64,000 bases of DNA from Blepharisma japonicum (lineage: Eukaryota; Ciliophora; Heterotrichea; Heterotrichida; Blepharismidae), in NCBI GenBank assembly GCA_949751835.1, contig CATKHK010000067.1:1-64000 (forward strand), in the 5' to 3' direction. The notes under the pieces were generated by a model. It saw nothing but the letters and a program-made list of their open reading frames with translations, did not search any database and was not told the DNA's origin. The stretch's first letter is position 1; each line of letters begins with the position of its first letter. Made by a program: the position numbers and the translations under genes. Below, piece by piece: positions 54,261-64,000 of the stretch.

Positions 54261-54345
54261 CTTATCAATAAACAGATCAGTTTCACTCAAATCATATTAA
54301 TTGTTTAGTGATTTATTATTATTTTAAGAAAAGAAATTAGAGTAT

Positions 54346-55968
54346 TTAAGGACCTATCTGGTTTTCAGGAGGATTCTGAGGAGCTGGCATCATCATTTCT
54401 AAAGGAACTTCTTCAGGGAGAATAGGGATGTGACCAATTCTTTGCATATAGTCTGTTATCTGTTTTGGGATCTCCGCAAGAACTTCTTGAGCAAGCAGAT
54501 AAGGATTTCCACCAAACTTTCTGAATGGTACAAATTGAACAATATCCCTAGCAGCTTGTCTCCCTTCACGATCTCTTAGTAGGCCAGTGTCAGAGTCTAA
54601 AATTTCCATGTTCCTAAAGTCTTCATCTCCTAGGCCGACGATGATGATGCTCAAAGGTAATTGCGAAGCCTGGACAATCAAAGATAAAGTGATATCCATA
54701 TCATGTATTTCCCCATCAGTCATAAGCAGCAGAACGTGATAAAATTGCCCTGGAGGAGTACTTTGAGCTATATTCATTGCATTCCTGATTACATGCTGGA
54801 ATAGTGTTGGCCCTGACAAACGAACTCTGGCCAAAGCTTGATGATAAGCCTGAAGTATTCCTGGTATCCCAAAAATAAATGGATTTTGAGGGTTTCCGTT
54901 AAGTGGAAAACAATGATCTACCTTTTTAATCCAATCTGGCATTCCTCCAAACCCAAAAACTGGGTACATTTTGCTCATATCATAATTATCAAGGATGCTT
55001 CCTACAGCCCACATAGCCCTTTCATACTCATTCTGTGCGCTATTGCTTAAATAATGCAATGAATTGCGTTCAGTATAATCTCCATTGCTACCTGTAAAAT
55101 CTATAGCTACCATCATTGTAAATTGAGTTCCGCCCCTCAAATAGTCAATAAAAGAATACACCTTCCTCTTTGTGCATTGCAAAACTTCAAGAACTCCTGA
55201 ATTTGTGTACTTCTTTTTATCTTTCTTAGCTGGGTTAATTATAGGAAGTTGGCAACCAGGCTGCAATAGATCATGCAAAGTAGTGGTGCAATAACCTATC
55301 AAGTCATTAGAAGAGTTGCTGTCCCAATCCCAGCATTCAATCTTCAGAGGCATGTATTCATCTCCTCCACATAGCTTTTCGCAGGGTATTTCAAAAGGTT
55401 TTCACATAGGATCCAATGTGTTTTTAATTACCTCAGTTGACCAAACTTTAATTGCTTCTCCATTTTCCCTTAGTCTATAAATGAACAAATAGGGGTCACT
55501 CTTTCCTAAAAAATCCATTTTGTCTACATGATGTGCACAAAGCTGCATAAAAATGATATCCCTTGAAAATTTTATTTCTTCTGCCCTTATAATGATTTTC
55601 CCTCTTGATCTTCCATCATGACTGCGTTTATCATGCAAATCTTCTATCGCAGTTCCTTTCCCTACAATGTATCCAAGTGTTGTCTCATATGTCCCAATAG
55701 GCTCATAATTTGTGCCATCATAGTCATTTACAGTGAAAGTTAAATGCTGTTGGACTTCAAAATAATAATCCAGAGGAATAGAAGTTGCTCAATTAGGGTT
55801 GAGGTTATTTCGGATGACTTCAGTTCTCCCCACCTCTATAGGTGAAGTGTTGTGATTGTCATGCATAGAAATGATGCAGATAGGATCACTTTTGCTCCAT
55901 ACATCAAGATCTTTTAGAGACCTTCCACTTATGAAAAGCTGTACTCTTGTGCATAGCCTTTGATCCAT
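54346..55968 (-). CDS. Copine (two C2 domains + vWA)
   Basis: 540 aa, TAA stop, with TGA-coded Trp at two sites between the C2 parts. Start MDQRLCTRVQ at 55,968. C2A at about 5-135 (LKDLDVWSKSDPICII supplies calcium-site Asp), C2B at about 140-260 (MDFLGKSDPYLFIYR), and the copine A domain at about 290-500 (VAIDFTGSNGD, FGFGGMPDW, LLLMTDGEIHD, IVQFVPFRKFG). Copines bind acidic membranes in a calcium-dependent way and recruit partners through the A domain. Length is close to animal copines. Confidence 0.93.
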
Positions 55969-56023
55969 TTTATATATATTTATAATAAAATCTGTTCCTA
56001 TAATAATTAACATTTATTAGAAA

Positions 56024-56689
56024 TTAGTCAAGATGCGTAGTTGAAGTTGTCATCTCTGCTGTTCTTCGTAACGATGGGGACGATTTCTTCTGCAGATCAC
56101 AAATCCTATAGTTAAGAGGGGATTTACAAGGAGATCCAATTATACTTTCTGATTTTTCGCTTTTTTCAATTTTTTCTATTTTCATGCATTTTAAAATAAC
56201 AGAGCTCATTTTTTTATGCCTCAGTTTCTTTATTGATGACTGAATATTCAACTTGCTCGTAAAGTTATCTGGGCTTGAAGCTTTTAAAACGTTAAACTGC
56301 TGAATCTGCTCTCGCTTTTTCATTTTAGGTAAGGGAGAGCATGAAAGTGAATAGTTAGGCTGGGGTTTAGTATTTAAAAACGTATGGAGGTTTTCTGCCT
56401 GAGGCGTTTTCTGCATGGTTTGGGAGTACAATCGTAAAATTTGATTCAGTAACTTGTCTGCAATATTACGATCTTTTAAGTGATAATGAGATCTTAAATA
56501 TTTTTGATGAAGTCTGCAAGGAGACGAAGCAAATTTCGGAGATTTCACAGATTTCTGACTGTTATGGAGTGATTGAAAATATCTCCGGAAATCGTCAGGA
56601 GTTTCTGCATCTTTTCTCATAACGAGAGGCAAAATACTGTTTGAGCTTGATCCTTGCTTGAGTTGAGAATTTTCGATCCTTGATCTCAT
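56024..56689 (-). CDS. Basic hypothetical protein, 221 aa
   Basis: ATG to TAA. Ser/Lys-rich, largely disordered, with several Ser-Pro sites (KSVKSPKF, ASSPDNF, CKSPLNY) that could be proline-directed kinase targets. No family recognised. Lies 55 bp upstream of the copine on the same strand. Confidence 0.5.
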   Translation of the reverse strand: MRSRIENSQLKQGSSSNSILPLVMRKDAETPDDFRRYFQSLHNSQKSVKSPKFASSPCRLHQKYLRSHYHLKDRNIADKLLNQILRLYSQTMQKTPQAENLHTFLNTKPQPNYSLSCSPLPKMKKREQIQQFNVLKASSPDNFTSKLNIQSSIKKLRHKKMSSVILKCMKIEKIEKSEKSESIIGSPCKSPLNYRICDLQKKSSPSLRRTAEMTTSTTHLD

Positions 56690-56864
56690 ATTGAAATATG
56701 TACCATATTTATCACAATCTATTAAATTAATTTTTTATCAAGTTAATTTATCTTCTTTGCAAAAATAATCTCTCATGAATAATTTACTTGATATTACATT
56801 TTGGCCTGCTTATGGAATTCTATTATAATCCCTGTAGCAATGCAAAGAATTCGTTACAATAAAA

Positions 56865-57497
56865 ATGGCTGAAAAACCTCCTTTTGCAAAAACTATTCTT
56901 CTTGGCAGCTCTGGTGTTGGAAAATCAGCCGTAATAGAACGTTTACTGCATGATGATTTTAAGCATTCTTGTAGACCAACTATAAGCGCAGGCTTTCAAA
57001 CACAAGAGGTAACTTTTCTCGATGAAAAAATTAACCTTCAATTATGAGACACTGCAGGGCAAGAACGATTTTTTTGTCTATCCTCAATGTTTTTCAGAAA
57101 TACAGACTGTTGCGTACTAGTTTACGATATATCCAATTTAAAAACGTTTTATGAGACTAAAGAATGGAAGCGAAAATTTATTGAAAGTGGGTTTCCAGAA
57201 AATATTGATGAATTCCCTTTTGTTCTTATAGGAAATAAACATGACATGAGGGCATCCAGAAAAACCAATAAATCTGATGCAGCTGATTGAGCAAGGGCAG
57301 AAGGAATGACTTATAGAGAAGTTTCTGCAATGACTGGAGAAGGATTTGAAGGATTACTAGAAAAAATAGCTGAATTATCATGAAGATATGCAATTAAAAG
57401 ACAAAAACTGAGAAATATTGAAGAAGGTAATGATGCTATAGAAATTAAAAATAAGGAAGAGCCTGCCAAAAAGAAAGGATGCTGCATTATATGGTAG
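56865..57497 (+). CDS. Rab-like small GTPase
   Basis: 210 aa; four TGA-coded Trp; TAG stop. G1 GSSGVGKSA, G3 WDTAGQERF whose Trp is TGA 57,045-57,047, G4 IGNKHD, and a G5-like SAM in place of SAK. C-terminus KKKGCCIIW is a CCxxx prenylation motif. Divergent from classical Rab groups, with some similarity to Rab7. Membrane-traffic role by family. Confidence 0.88.
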
Positions 57498-57633
57498 ACA
57501 AAATCTTGCAAATAGCAGATACAAATTTTAATTAAAATTTTATAAAAGTAAACTAATCATTTCTGAAGCTGCAAAAACAATTTTAGCAATCAAAAGATTT
57601 AAAACTAAATTAAATAAGCGTATACTTACTTAT

Positions 57634-58185
57634 CTATAAAAGTCTTGGATACTGCTCTCCGTCCACAGCGCCTCCTCTTAAGGATCTTCTTACATTATCA
57701 TTGAACCTCTCAATACTGTTTCTCATTAATTCTGCTGCAGTCTGATTTAATGGATCATTAGGATTCGGCTCTAAAAACAAGAAATTTAGCCCCAAGATAA
57801 CTGCACTTATGCAAAGGACTGGCTTCCAGTCACCTCTTAAGATGTTAAGACAGACATTTCCCCTGAGATCGATATTTGGATGATAAATCTTGGTGTTACA
57901 ATGCACACGAGGAGGTTCATGGGGATATGCGATTGGGACTGTAAAGGTAAAATTATACGACGCTCCATACCAAAGAGATGTGTTGTCATCGACAGTCAAG
58001 TCAATGTTGAAGTTCATAATGTCATTGTCATTAGGGAAAGTGATTCTAACATTTCTTGGTAGATCTAGCTCTCCCAATTCTTTCTGAAGTCTAATTTCGC
58101 CAGCTGTTCTACGTCTGGCTCCACCTTCTTCTTTCTTTTCTTCTTCGTCGCGCTTGGAGGCTTTTGGTCCGAATATTTTTATCAT
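57634..58185 (-). CDS. UBE2M: UBC12-type NEDD8-conjugating E2
   Basis: 183 aa (human UBE2M 183), TAG stop. Transfers NEDD8 from the E1 to cullins, activating SCF-type ligases. Catalytic Cys112 in GNVCLNILRGDWKPVL, preceded by HPN; LFLEPNPNDPLNQTAAE is diagnostic for UBC12. The N-terminal extension that docks on the NEDD8 E1 is basic and acidic but lacks a clear match. Fits with the F-box proteins in this window, which would work in SCF complexes. Confidence 0.92.
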   Translation of the reverse strand: MIKIFGPKASKRDEEEKKEEGGARRRTAGEIRLQKELGELDLPRNVRITFPNDNDIMNFNIDLTVDDNTSLWYGASYNFTFTVPIAYPHEPPRVHCNTKIYHPNIDLRGNVCLNILRGDWKPVLCISAVILGLNFLFLEPNPNDPLNQTAAELMRNSIERFNDNVRRSLRGGAVDGEQYPRLL

Positions 58186-58523
58186 GCCTTAATAATTATT
58201 ATAAAACTTCTGAATAATTGAATATTAATTCTAAATTTAGAAATTAAAAAAATAAATAAAATTTAAGATTGATACCAAGTGAGGAATTTATTAAATAATA
58301 ACAAAGCACAATCTAAATGACTTAAAAGGAATTTATTAATATTTAAATACTCTTAGCAGTATTTTAAAAATATAATAAATGCTACAATAGCCAAGTGATT
58401 ATATTTTTTTAGCTAAATTATCAAAAACTCCAAAGTATCCTTTAAAATTTAAATAAAATTTTCCTTCTTAATTTCCAAATATTCACCTAAAATTCAACAC
58501 AATCAAATGCCTTATAAAAATAT
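58186..58523. other. Divergent intergenic region, no gene seen
   Basis: 338 bp, very AT-rich, between the E2 and the Rab gene, which face away from each other. It probably holds both promoters. A TATAAAAATATATGG string directly precedes the Rab ATG. Confidence 0.45.
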
Positions 58524-59135
58524 ATGGCTAGAAGCGCAGCTCAATACGATTACTTAATAAAATTACTGATAATTGGAGACTCAGGTGTAGGAAAAACATG
58601 TTTCTTACTCCGATTTTCTGATGATAACTTCACTGCTTCCCATCTCACAACTATTGGGATTGATTTCAAGCTAAAAACAATAGATATTGAAGGAAAAACT
58701 ATAAAACTCCAAATCTGGGACACAGCTGGCCAAGAGCGATTTAGAACAATCACTCAAACTTACTATAAAGGTGCAATGGGTATTATCCTTGCATATGACT
58801 GTACTGATGAAAAATCTTTCAATAACATACGCAACTGGGTGCAACAAATAAAAATGCATGCCAATGAAAACGTCGCTAAGGTACTTATTGGAAATAAATG
58901 TGATAGGCCTGATAAGAAAATTAGTACTGAGCAAGGAGAAGCTTTAGCAAGAGAACTCGGAATAAAGTTTTTTGAAGCCAGTGCCAAGACAAATATTAAT
59001 GTCAATGAAACTTTTTATCATATAGCCAAAGAGATCAAGGATAAGAGGTTAGGAGAAGCGTTAGGGACAACTGGGAATATTAGAGTTCAGAAGACTGCTG
59101 AACCTAAAGCCAAAAAAGGTTGCTGCGGAAAGTAA
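58524..59135 (+). CDS. Rab8/Rab1-type small GTPase
   Basis: 203 aa, TAA stop. All Rab motifs: [25 protein letters not shown] (effector loop), [25 protein letters not shown]. Ends KKGCCGK, a prenylated C-terminus. The effector region TIGIDFK is typical of the Rab8/Rab10/Sec4 group. Both Trp codons are TGG, unlike the Rab-like gene at 56,865. Role in exocytic or ciliary traffic inferred. Confidence 0.93.
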   Translation: MARSAAQYDYLIKLLIIGDSGVGKTCFLLRFSDDNFTASHLTTIGIDFKLKTIDIEGKTIKLQIWDTAGQERFRTITQTYYKGAMGIILAYDCTDEKSFNNIRNWVQQIKMHANENVAKVLIGNKCDRPDKKISTEQGEALARELGIKFFEASAKTNINVNETFYHIAKEIKDKRLGEALGTTGNIRVQKTAEPKAKKGCCGK

Positions 59136-59238
59136 TAATTCCCTAAAATTTGAATTATAATCATTACTAATTGAGAATCTAAGGATTTTTTGAATAGACT
59201 CTATTAATAGGAAATGAGAGGTCAGGATAATATATATA

Positions 59239-59559
59239 ATGGCGAAACCTCATAAGGCACCTAAGAAGGCTAAGCAGCTCACAAAAGGCCACGTCGTGAC
59301 CAAGCTCGAGAAAAAGGCAAGACCTTCAAACAGAAAAGGAAAACTCAGCAAGCGTACTGAGACCGTAAGATCTGTTATCAGAGATGTCACTGGGTTTGCA
59401 CCTTATGAAAGAAAAATCCTTGAACTTTTACAGGCTGGCAGCACTAAGGACGAAAAGAAAGCCCTTAAGGTCGCTAAAAGAAGAGTTGGAACTCACAGAA
59501 GAGGATTGCGCAAAAGAGAATACATGAGAGGAGTCATGCAAAGATTACGCCATAAGTAA
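59239..59559 (+). CDS. RPL36: Ribosomal protein eL36
   Basis: 106 aa (human 105). Large-subunit protein. KRTETVRSVIRDVTGFAPYE and AKRRVGTHRRGLRKRE are diagnostic. No intron, TAA stop. ATATATATAATGG precedes the start. Confidence 0.97.
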   Translation: MAKPHKAPKKAKQLTKGHVVTKLEKKARPSNRKGKLSKRTETVRSVIRDVTGFAPYERKILELLQAGSTKDEKKALKVAKRRVGTHRRGLRKREYMRGVMQRLRHK

Positions 59560-59881
59560 ACTTTAAGGACAAATTTATCATTAATCATCTTATACTTTTA
59601 TATATATTGACCAAATATAATTTAACGATACAGAATGAGTCAACAATAAAAGATTTCTATTGGATAAGTGGCAGGTTAATACATTATTTAACTTTCTTCC
59701 ACAATTAAAGAAATTCTCACAATAAAACTTATATTTAGCAAAGCTATATAAGAGATTTATGTATTTTGATTAGCTATTTTGATAATTAAATAACTAAATC
59801 GCAAAAATATGTAATTTATTTTATAACAGAAAATAGCTCAAGATTTAATTGAACCAAAAATAAATTATTTAAATCTCTTTT
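59560..59881. other. Convergent intergenic region, no gene seen
   Basis: 322 bp AT-rich spacer between the 3' ends of eL36 and the CDPK. No open frame of interest or fold seen. Confidence 0.5.
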
Positions 59882-61420
59882 CTATATTTGACTCCTGGCT
59901 GATCCAATATTTACATCAAACATTTTGCAAAACTCTTCATAATCGACTCTTCCAGGAGTTTTTAGCCAACTAAGATTCATCATTTCTTCGATCTCAGCAT
60001 CAGTGATCGCCCTTCCTGATTTCTCAATCACTCTTTTTACTTGTAAGCCGGTAAAATATCCAACATCATCCTAAATAACAATTACAATATCAAAAGTCTT
60101 ATATGCAGCCATCAAATTTTCTTCTTTTTGGATGATAGCAGGATCCAAGGTTGCAATGATAAATTCTGAATAATTCATTTTTCCATTGCCATTTAAATCA
60201 ATTTGTGACATGATACTTGTGATTTCGAAAGGAGCAATTTCTATATTCGCTGCTCTTAGGCATTGTTCAAGCCCTTGCGGTGTTATTAAGCCAGTGAGAT
60301 CAACGTCAAGAGCTTTAAAATTGTCAAGGACAAAAGAAACTTCATTAGGTTTCATAAATTTAGCAAGAACCCTTGTTGCTTCAACTCGGAGCCGATTAGA
60401 GGATGTGAAGCTTCTTAAACGTGAAATAACGTTCATATCTAAAGGCTTAATCCTATTAGCACCCATAACTGAAAACCAGGGATGCCTTAAAGCTTCAATT
60501 GCAGTTAAACGCTTATTAGGATCAGGGCATAGCACTCTTTTAATAAAATCTTTAAACTCTTTAGAAGCCCTTTCAAACTCAGGCTCTTTTAAGGATATAT
60601 TTGCTTTTCTTATACTTTTGAAAATTTCTTTATTGCTTTCCCCTCTGAATGGTTGATATCCTGCAAACATTGTATAAAGAATGACTCCTAGACTCCATAC
60701 ATCACATTCAGGGCCATATTTCCCTCCTAGTACTTCAGGAGCTACATACAGCGCAGTTCCAACCATGGTTTTCATATCATTTCCTCGAAACCTACTCGCT
60801 AATCCAAAATCCACCAATTTCAGCTCAGCATCTTCTTTGTTTGAATCAAATAAGCAATTTTCAGGCTTCAAATCTCTATGAGCAATATTGCTAGCATGCA
60901 GATGGTTGATTCCGTAGAACATTTTGAATGCCACATGTGCTGACTCTCTTTCAGTGAAGCGGTTTTTTTTATTGATTTTATCAAAGAGTTCTCCTCCGGA
61001 GCAAAACTCCATGACAATATGAATAAAATTTCCATCCTCAAACACTTCATAGAGCTTAATTATATTAGGGTGGTCGCTTGCTTTTAGGATCATTAATTCT
61101 CTTTGCAGTGATTTGATGTCTCTTTTAATTTTTTCCTTATTCAAACTCTTAATTGCATATTTTTGATGGCTTCCAAGCTTGGAGACACCTAATCTAACTA
61201 CTCCATATAAACCTTTGCCGAGAACTTTTTGTAAATCGTAATATTTGCTGATATCTGTTTAAAACTTACCATCAGTCATTATGTATAAACTATCGTTAAT
61301 AGGAGATTTGGGGGTGTGAGGAGAAGCATCTATAGATGCGTCTTTGTTAGGAACAACCAAATTATTCGAAGTAACTACTTTTGGTGAAGTAGGAGTACGT
61401 TTTGAGGTGCAGATGCCCAT
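59882..61420 (-). CDS. Calcium-dependent protein kinase (CDPK) with two 15-nt introns
   Basis: 502 aa from three exons (61,420-61,270; 61,254-60,086; 60,070-59,882 on the minus strand); TAG stop. N-terminus MGICTSKR fits myristoylation plus palmitoylation. Kinase at about 55-310: LGKGLYGVVRLG, AIKSL, HRDLKPENCL, DFGLASRF, APEVLGGKYGPECDVWSLG. Then a junction domain and EF-hands: DVDLTGLIT, DLNGNGKMNYSEF (canonical), DIDDVGYFT (spliced across intron 2) and a degenerate last hand in TDAEIEEMMN...DYEEF. Kinase activity is released by calcium. Length matches plant and alveolate CDPKs. Confidence 0.93.
60071..60085 (-). other. 15-nt intron GTAATTGTTATTTAG
   Basis: Interrupts EF-hand 3 in phase 0; removal joins FDI to DDVGYFTGL, and retention gives TAG. 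Position 10 is A. Confidence 0.92.
61255..61269 (-). other. 15-nt intron GTAAGTTTTAAACAG
   Basis: Phase 1, between MTD and DISKYYDLQKVLGKG at the start of the kinase domain. Retention gives TAA. Position 10 is A. Confidence 0.92.
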
Positions 61421-61825
61421 CTATAATATTTTGTTTATAAATTATAAATAACTTAACTTCCATGCCATTCTTCGAGTATTTGTTGGTTCATATCAATTCA
61501 ATTGAAACAATTCTATTTAAATTTTTAAATTAATGAATATTTGCGATATTATAACTTACTTTTCTCAATGCATATAAAAAGTTATAAGCTTAATCATAAA
61601 GAATAAAAGTGCGTTCATTTTAGGTATCAAAAATTCTAGTCAAGTTGAACTTATTAGAGAATGCTTATTTCGATTCCTCTTTGACTGTATAATTACATTT
61701 TTTTTATTAATACCTTTAATAATTTTTAAGCATTGAGCATTTTAAAAATTCCTCAAATAATTAAAATTTATTTCCATTTATTTCAATTTTATTCAGCACA
61801 ACTGTATGCCTAAATAATAAAACTG
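61421..61825. other. Divergent intergenic region, no gene seen
   Basis: 405 bp, AT-rich, between the starts of the CDPK and the coiled-coil gene. Likely carries both promoters; no motif is clear. Confidence 0.45.
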
Positions 61826-63103
61826 ATGAAGAAGAAGCCAGAAAATTTTTTAGTTGATAATACCCTGTAATATTAATGCAGTGCAATCAATAAATTAAAG
61901 AATCAAAACGCAAAACTCAAAACTGAATTAAGAATCCTCAAACGCTCACTTGAAGAAGCAATTTCTAGACAAAGAAAAATTGACAGTGAGAAAACTAAAG
62001 TTCCTCAGCATAATGGGAATAATACAGAGCTAGAAAAAGAATTAAACAATGTATATTGGAAAATTAATGACTACAAAAAAGATATCAATGAAATGAAAAT
62101 GCAATTGATTGGAAATTTAAAAAATCCAAAAATCACAGATCTTGAAAACAGAAGAGCTTTTTTGAAGAAACAGATTGAAGAAGTAGAAGCTGAGTTCATT
62201 GCATTGCAAAATATAAACGTAAAACAAGAAAAAGCTTTAGATGCAGCTGCTAAAGCTCAAGGCTATCCAGAAAAAAACGAATTTTTAAGACAAGAGCTGA
62301 AAAAGCTTAAAGATGAATATCGAGAAAAATCGTATAAGCAGCAAGTCGATGAGAAAAATTTGAAGGCCAGGCATGAACTTTTTGTGGATGTTAGAGAAAA
62401 ATGCAAGGCTTTAAAAGAAATTATAGCTAAAAAAAATGCTGAGGAAGATGACCCTATTGACCCAGAAGCGTTAAAATATGATATACCCACTCTTGAGAGA
62501 AAAATAAAAGAAATTGAAGAAAAAACAAAAGAAGATGTAAATGCATTGAAATTAAAAATAAAAGATCTTGAAACTCACATAAATGACAGCAAGCATACAT
62601 TAAGCTTGCTGCAAGTAAAATTAAAAGAAAAGGACCAAGAAACTCGAATTTGTATGCTGAAAATAAGAGAGCTCAGAAGAGCAGTTAGCCATACTAAATC
62701 ATTGAACAAGCTAGGACTTCAAAACCATGGTTTTGATGAGATTGGTTTACCGCTCAAGAGCAATCGATTGAAAGGGATTTCAGAAAAATCATCATTCCGT
62801 GATTTAAGATTATCACAAGAAATGCAGTCACCTGTTCCAAATGAGCCTATTGAAGTGTATCCACCAAGATATGTAAGTGATATCTCTGAGAAGAAGGAAG
62901 AAATTAGTGCAAAAGAACAAAGTGAAAAAGAAAACTGGGAACAAGAGGATAGAAGCAGCGATAAGCCTCATATAAATCAAATGATAGATATGATGTCTAG
63001 TATAGATGTCAAGGAATCTTCGGTTGATGAAGAAAGCATGGACTACAGGCAGGAGGAGCAAAAGATTTCGGCATTTTCGAAGCCGAATTTTGCAATTCGC
63101 TAG
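61826..63103 (+). CDS. Coiled-coil protein with a 15-nt intron
   Basis: 420 aa from two exons (61,826-61,866; 61,882-63,103); TAG stop. The first exon codes for MKKKPENFLVDNT, and the intron restores the frame to LAINKLKNQNAKLKTELR. Coiled coil over about residues 15-290, then a Ser/Glu-rich tail. The look is that of an axonemal CCDC/CFAP protein, but I cannot name it. Without the intron the first in-frame ATG would be 62,093 and 85 residues would be lost. Confidence 0.75.
61867..61881 (+). other. 15-nt intron GTAATATTAATGCAG
   Basis: Phase 2, joining CT to T. Retention gives TAA in frame. Position 10 is A. Confidence 0.88.
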
Positions 63104-63165
63104 AAAATCTTACTTTATCTTAAATTATAATTTACAAAAAAACAATTTATGAATTGCAACTAAAT

Positions 63166-63540
63166 TTAGTTACTTTCAATATCAAGCAAAATAACATTTT
63201 TTCCATGTTTTTCTATTTCTTCGTCGCTTGGGAATGTCTCATCGAATGTTTTGGTTCCAAAAATACTTACTTTCAGCTTCTCATAGCTAGATAAGAATTG
63301 GTTAAATGATTCGATCATTCTATCATCAGGCTCGCTTCTTACTTCTTCTTTTTCAAGAGCTTCCATTTCTTCAGCTTTCCTCAAGTAAGGTCTCAGCATC
63401 AATTGATCATACCAAACGAAAAATCTCGGATTATTGGAGATGATTTGAGGAGTGTAAATGACTAAAAGGGCCATAGGTGGATAAATTGCTATTTTCAATG
63501 CAACCTTAAGCAGGCGCATGGCTCTTGCTCCTAAGAACAT
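63166..63540 (-). CDS. Small membrane protein, 124 aa
   Basis: ATG to TAA. One hydrophobic segment at about residues 10-30 (LLKVALKIAIYPPMALLVIY), then a charged helical C-terminus. Could be a mitochondrial or ER single-pass protein. No family recognised. Convergent with the coiled-coil gene, 62 bp apart. Confidence 0.5.
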   Translation of the reverse strand: MFLGARAMRLLKVALKIAIYPPMALLVIYTPQIISNNPRFFVWYDQLMLRPYLRKAEEMEALEKEEVRSEPDDRMIESFNQFLSSYEKLKVSIFGTKTFDETFPSDEEIEKHGKNVILLDIESN

Positions 63541-64000
63541 TTTAATAAATTATTTATTAGAGCTTGCCAGAAAATTTAACCAAACCATTAATGCTTTTAC
63601 AATTATCTACTTTAAATTTTATTTTTTGATTTATTTTTAAGAAATTCTTTATGATAGCAATTTAATTTCCTTTAGTTATTCAAAGGTGAAATTAATGGTT
63701 AGCCAGACTAGCTAAAAATGCTTGGAAATAAAAATAATTTAGAAGTTTGTAGTGCTGAATATTGTTTAGGAATACAATATTAAATAGAATGAAATTTTAA
63801 ATGCTTAGTTATATAAATCCCAATTTATTTGGCAATATATCAAATTTATGTATATTGATTAATAGTTCAGCAATTCTTTGCTATCTAATTCATGTTAAAT
63901 AGGTAAAACTCATATTATAATACCTATTTTCTGAAGAACTCAAAGTATTTGCTCAATTTTTGCTAGGATCTAATATTTTAAATTTTTAAAAGTTATTATG
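63541..64000. other. Right-edge intergenic region, no gene seen
   Basis: 460 bp of AT-rich sequence upstream of the small membrane-protein gene. No coding frame, RNA or repeat recognised. Confidence 0.5.

Overview
This window looks like macronuclear DNA of a heterotrich ciliate close to Blepharisma. Three things seen in the sequence support this. (1) TGA is read as tryptophan in conserved positions (SEWMGY in a PRMT, WDTAGQE in a Rab, WNP in LST8), while TAA and TAG remain stops. (2) Every intron I can prove is exactly 15 nt, GTA...AG, with an A at position 10. (3) The DNA is AT-rich, with short spacers and genes on both strands. Stentor shares tiny introns but uses the standard code, so Blepharisma fits better. 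All coordinates here were obtained by reading through TGA; several proteins would otherwise appear broken or end too early.

Region 1 (1-15,700) is accessory and duplicated. It holds a family whose members share a B-box-like zinc finger (C-x4-C-x7-C-x-C-x7-C-x2-H-x3-H-x7-H) followed by different C-terminal modules: a 12-unit coiled-coil repeat, TPR arrays, or a kelch-like domain. One member has lost its finger and several decayed fragments lie between the intact genes. An F-box zinc-finger gene with a decayed neighbour and a Cys-rich surface-protein fragment sit at the right edge.

Region 2 (15,700-25,000) has a vWA protein interrupted by two in-frame TAA codons, a DUF229 sulfatase-like membrane protein, an amino-acid transporter, eIF2 beta, a NAP1-like histone chaperone, and two tandem macro-domain proteins fused to a C-terminal zinc-binding domain.

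Region 3 (25,000-34,600) is a direct tandem duplication of about 4.1 kb. The ancestral block is RING-MORN (minus), FHA (plus), ankyrin (plus), CEP104 (plus). The breakpoints cut the MORN gene and CEP104, so one complete copy of each survives (MORN in copy A; ankyrin and CEP104 in copy B) beside pseudogenes or a truncated copy. Both FHA genes are open.

Region 4 (34,600-64,000) is compact core genome: CFAP99 directly after CEP104 (both ciliary), PRMT1, an RS-like protein, coiled-coil proteins, ribosomal proteins uL2, eS28 and eL36, nicalin, an F-box/LRR protein, LST8, a casein kinase 1 with a possible prenylation signal, a tandem cNMP-binding protein, a copine, two Rab GTPases, a UBC12-type E2, and a CDPK with two 15-nt introns. 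I saw no tRNA or rRNA gene, CRISPR array, transposon or virus-like element.
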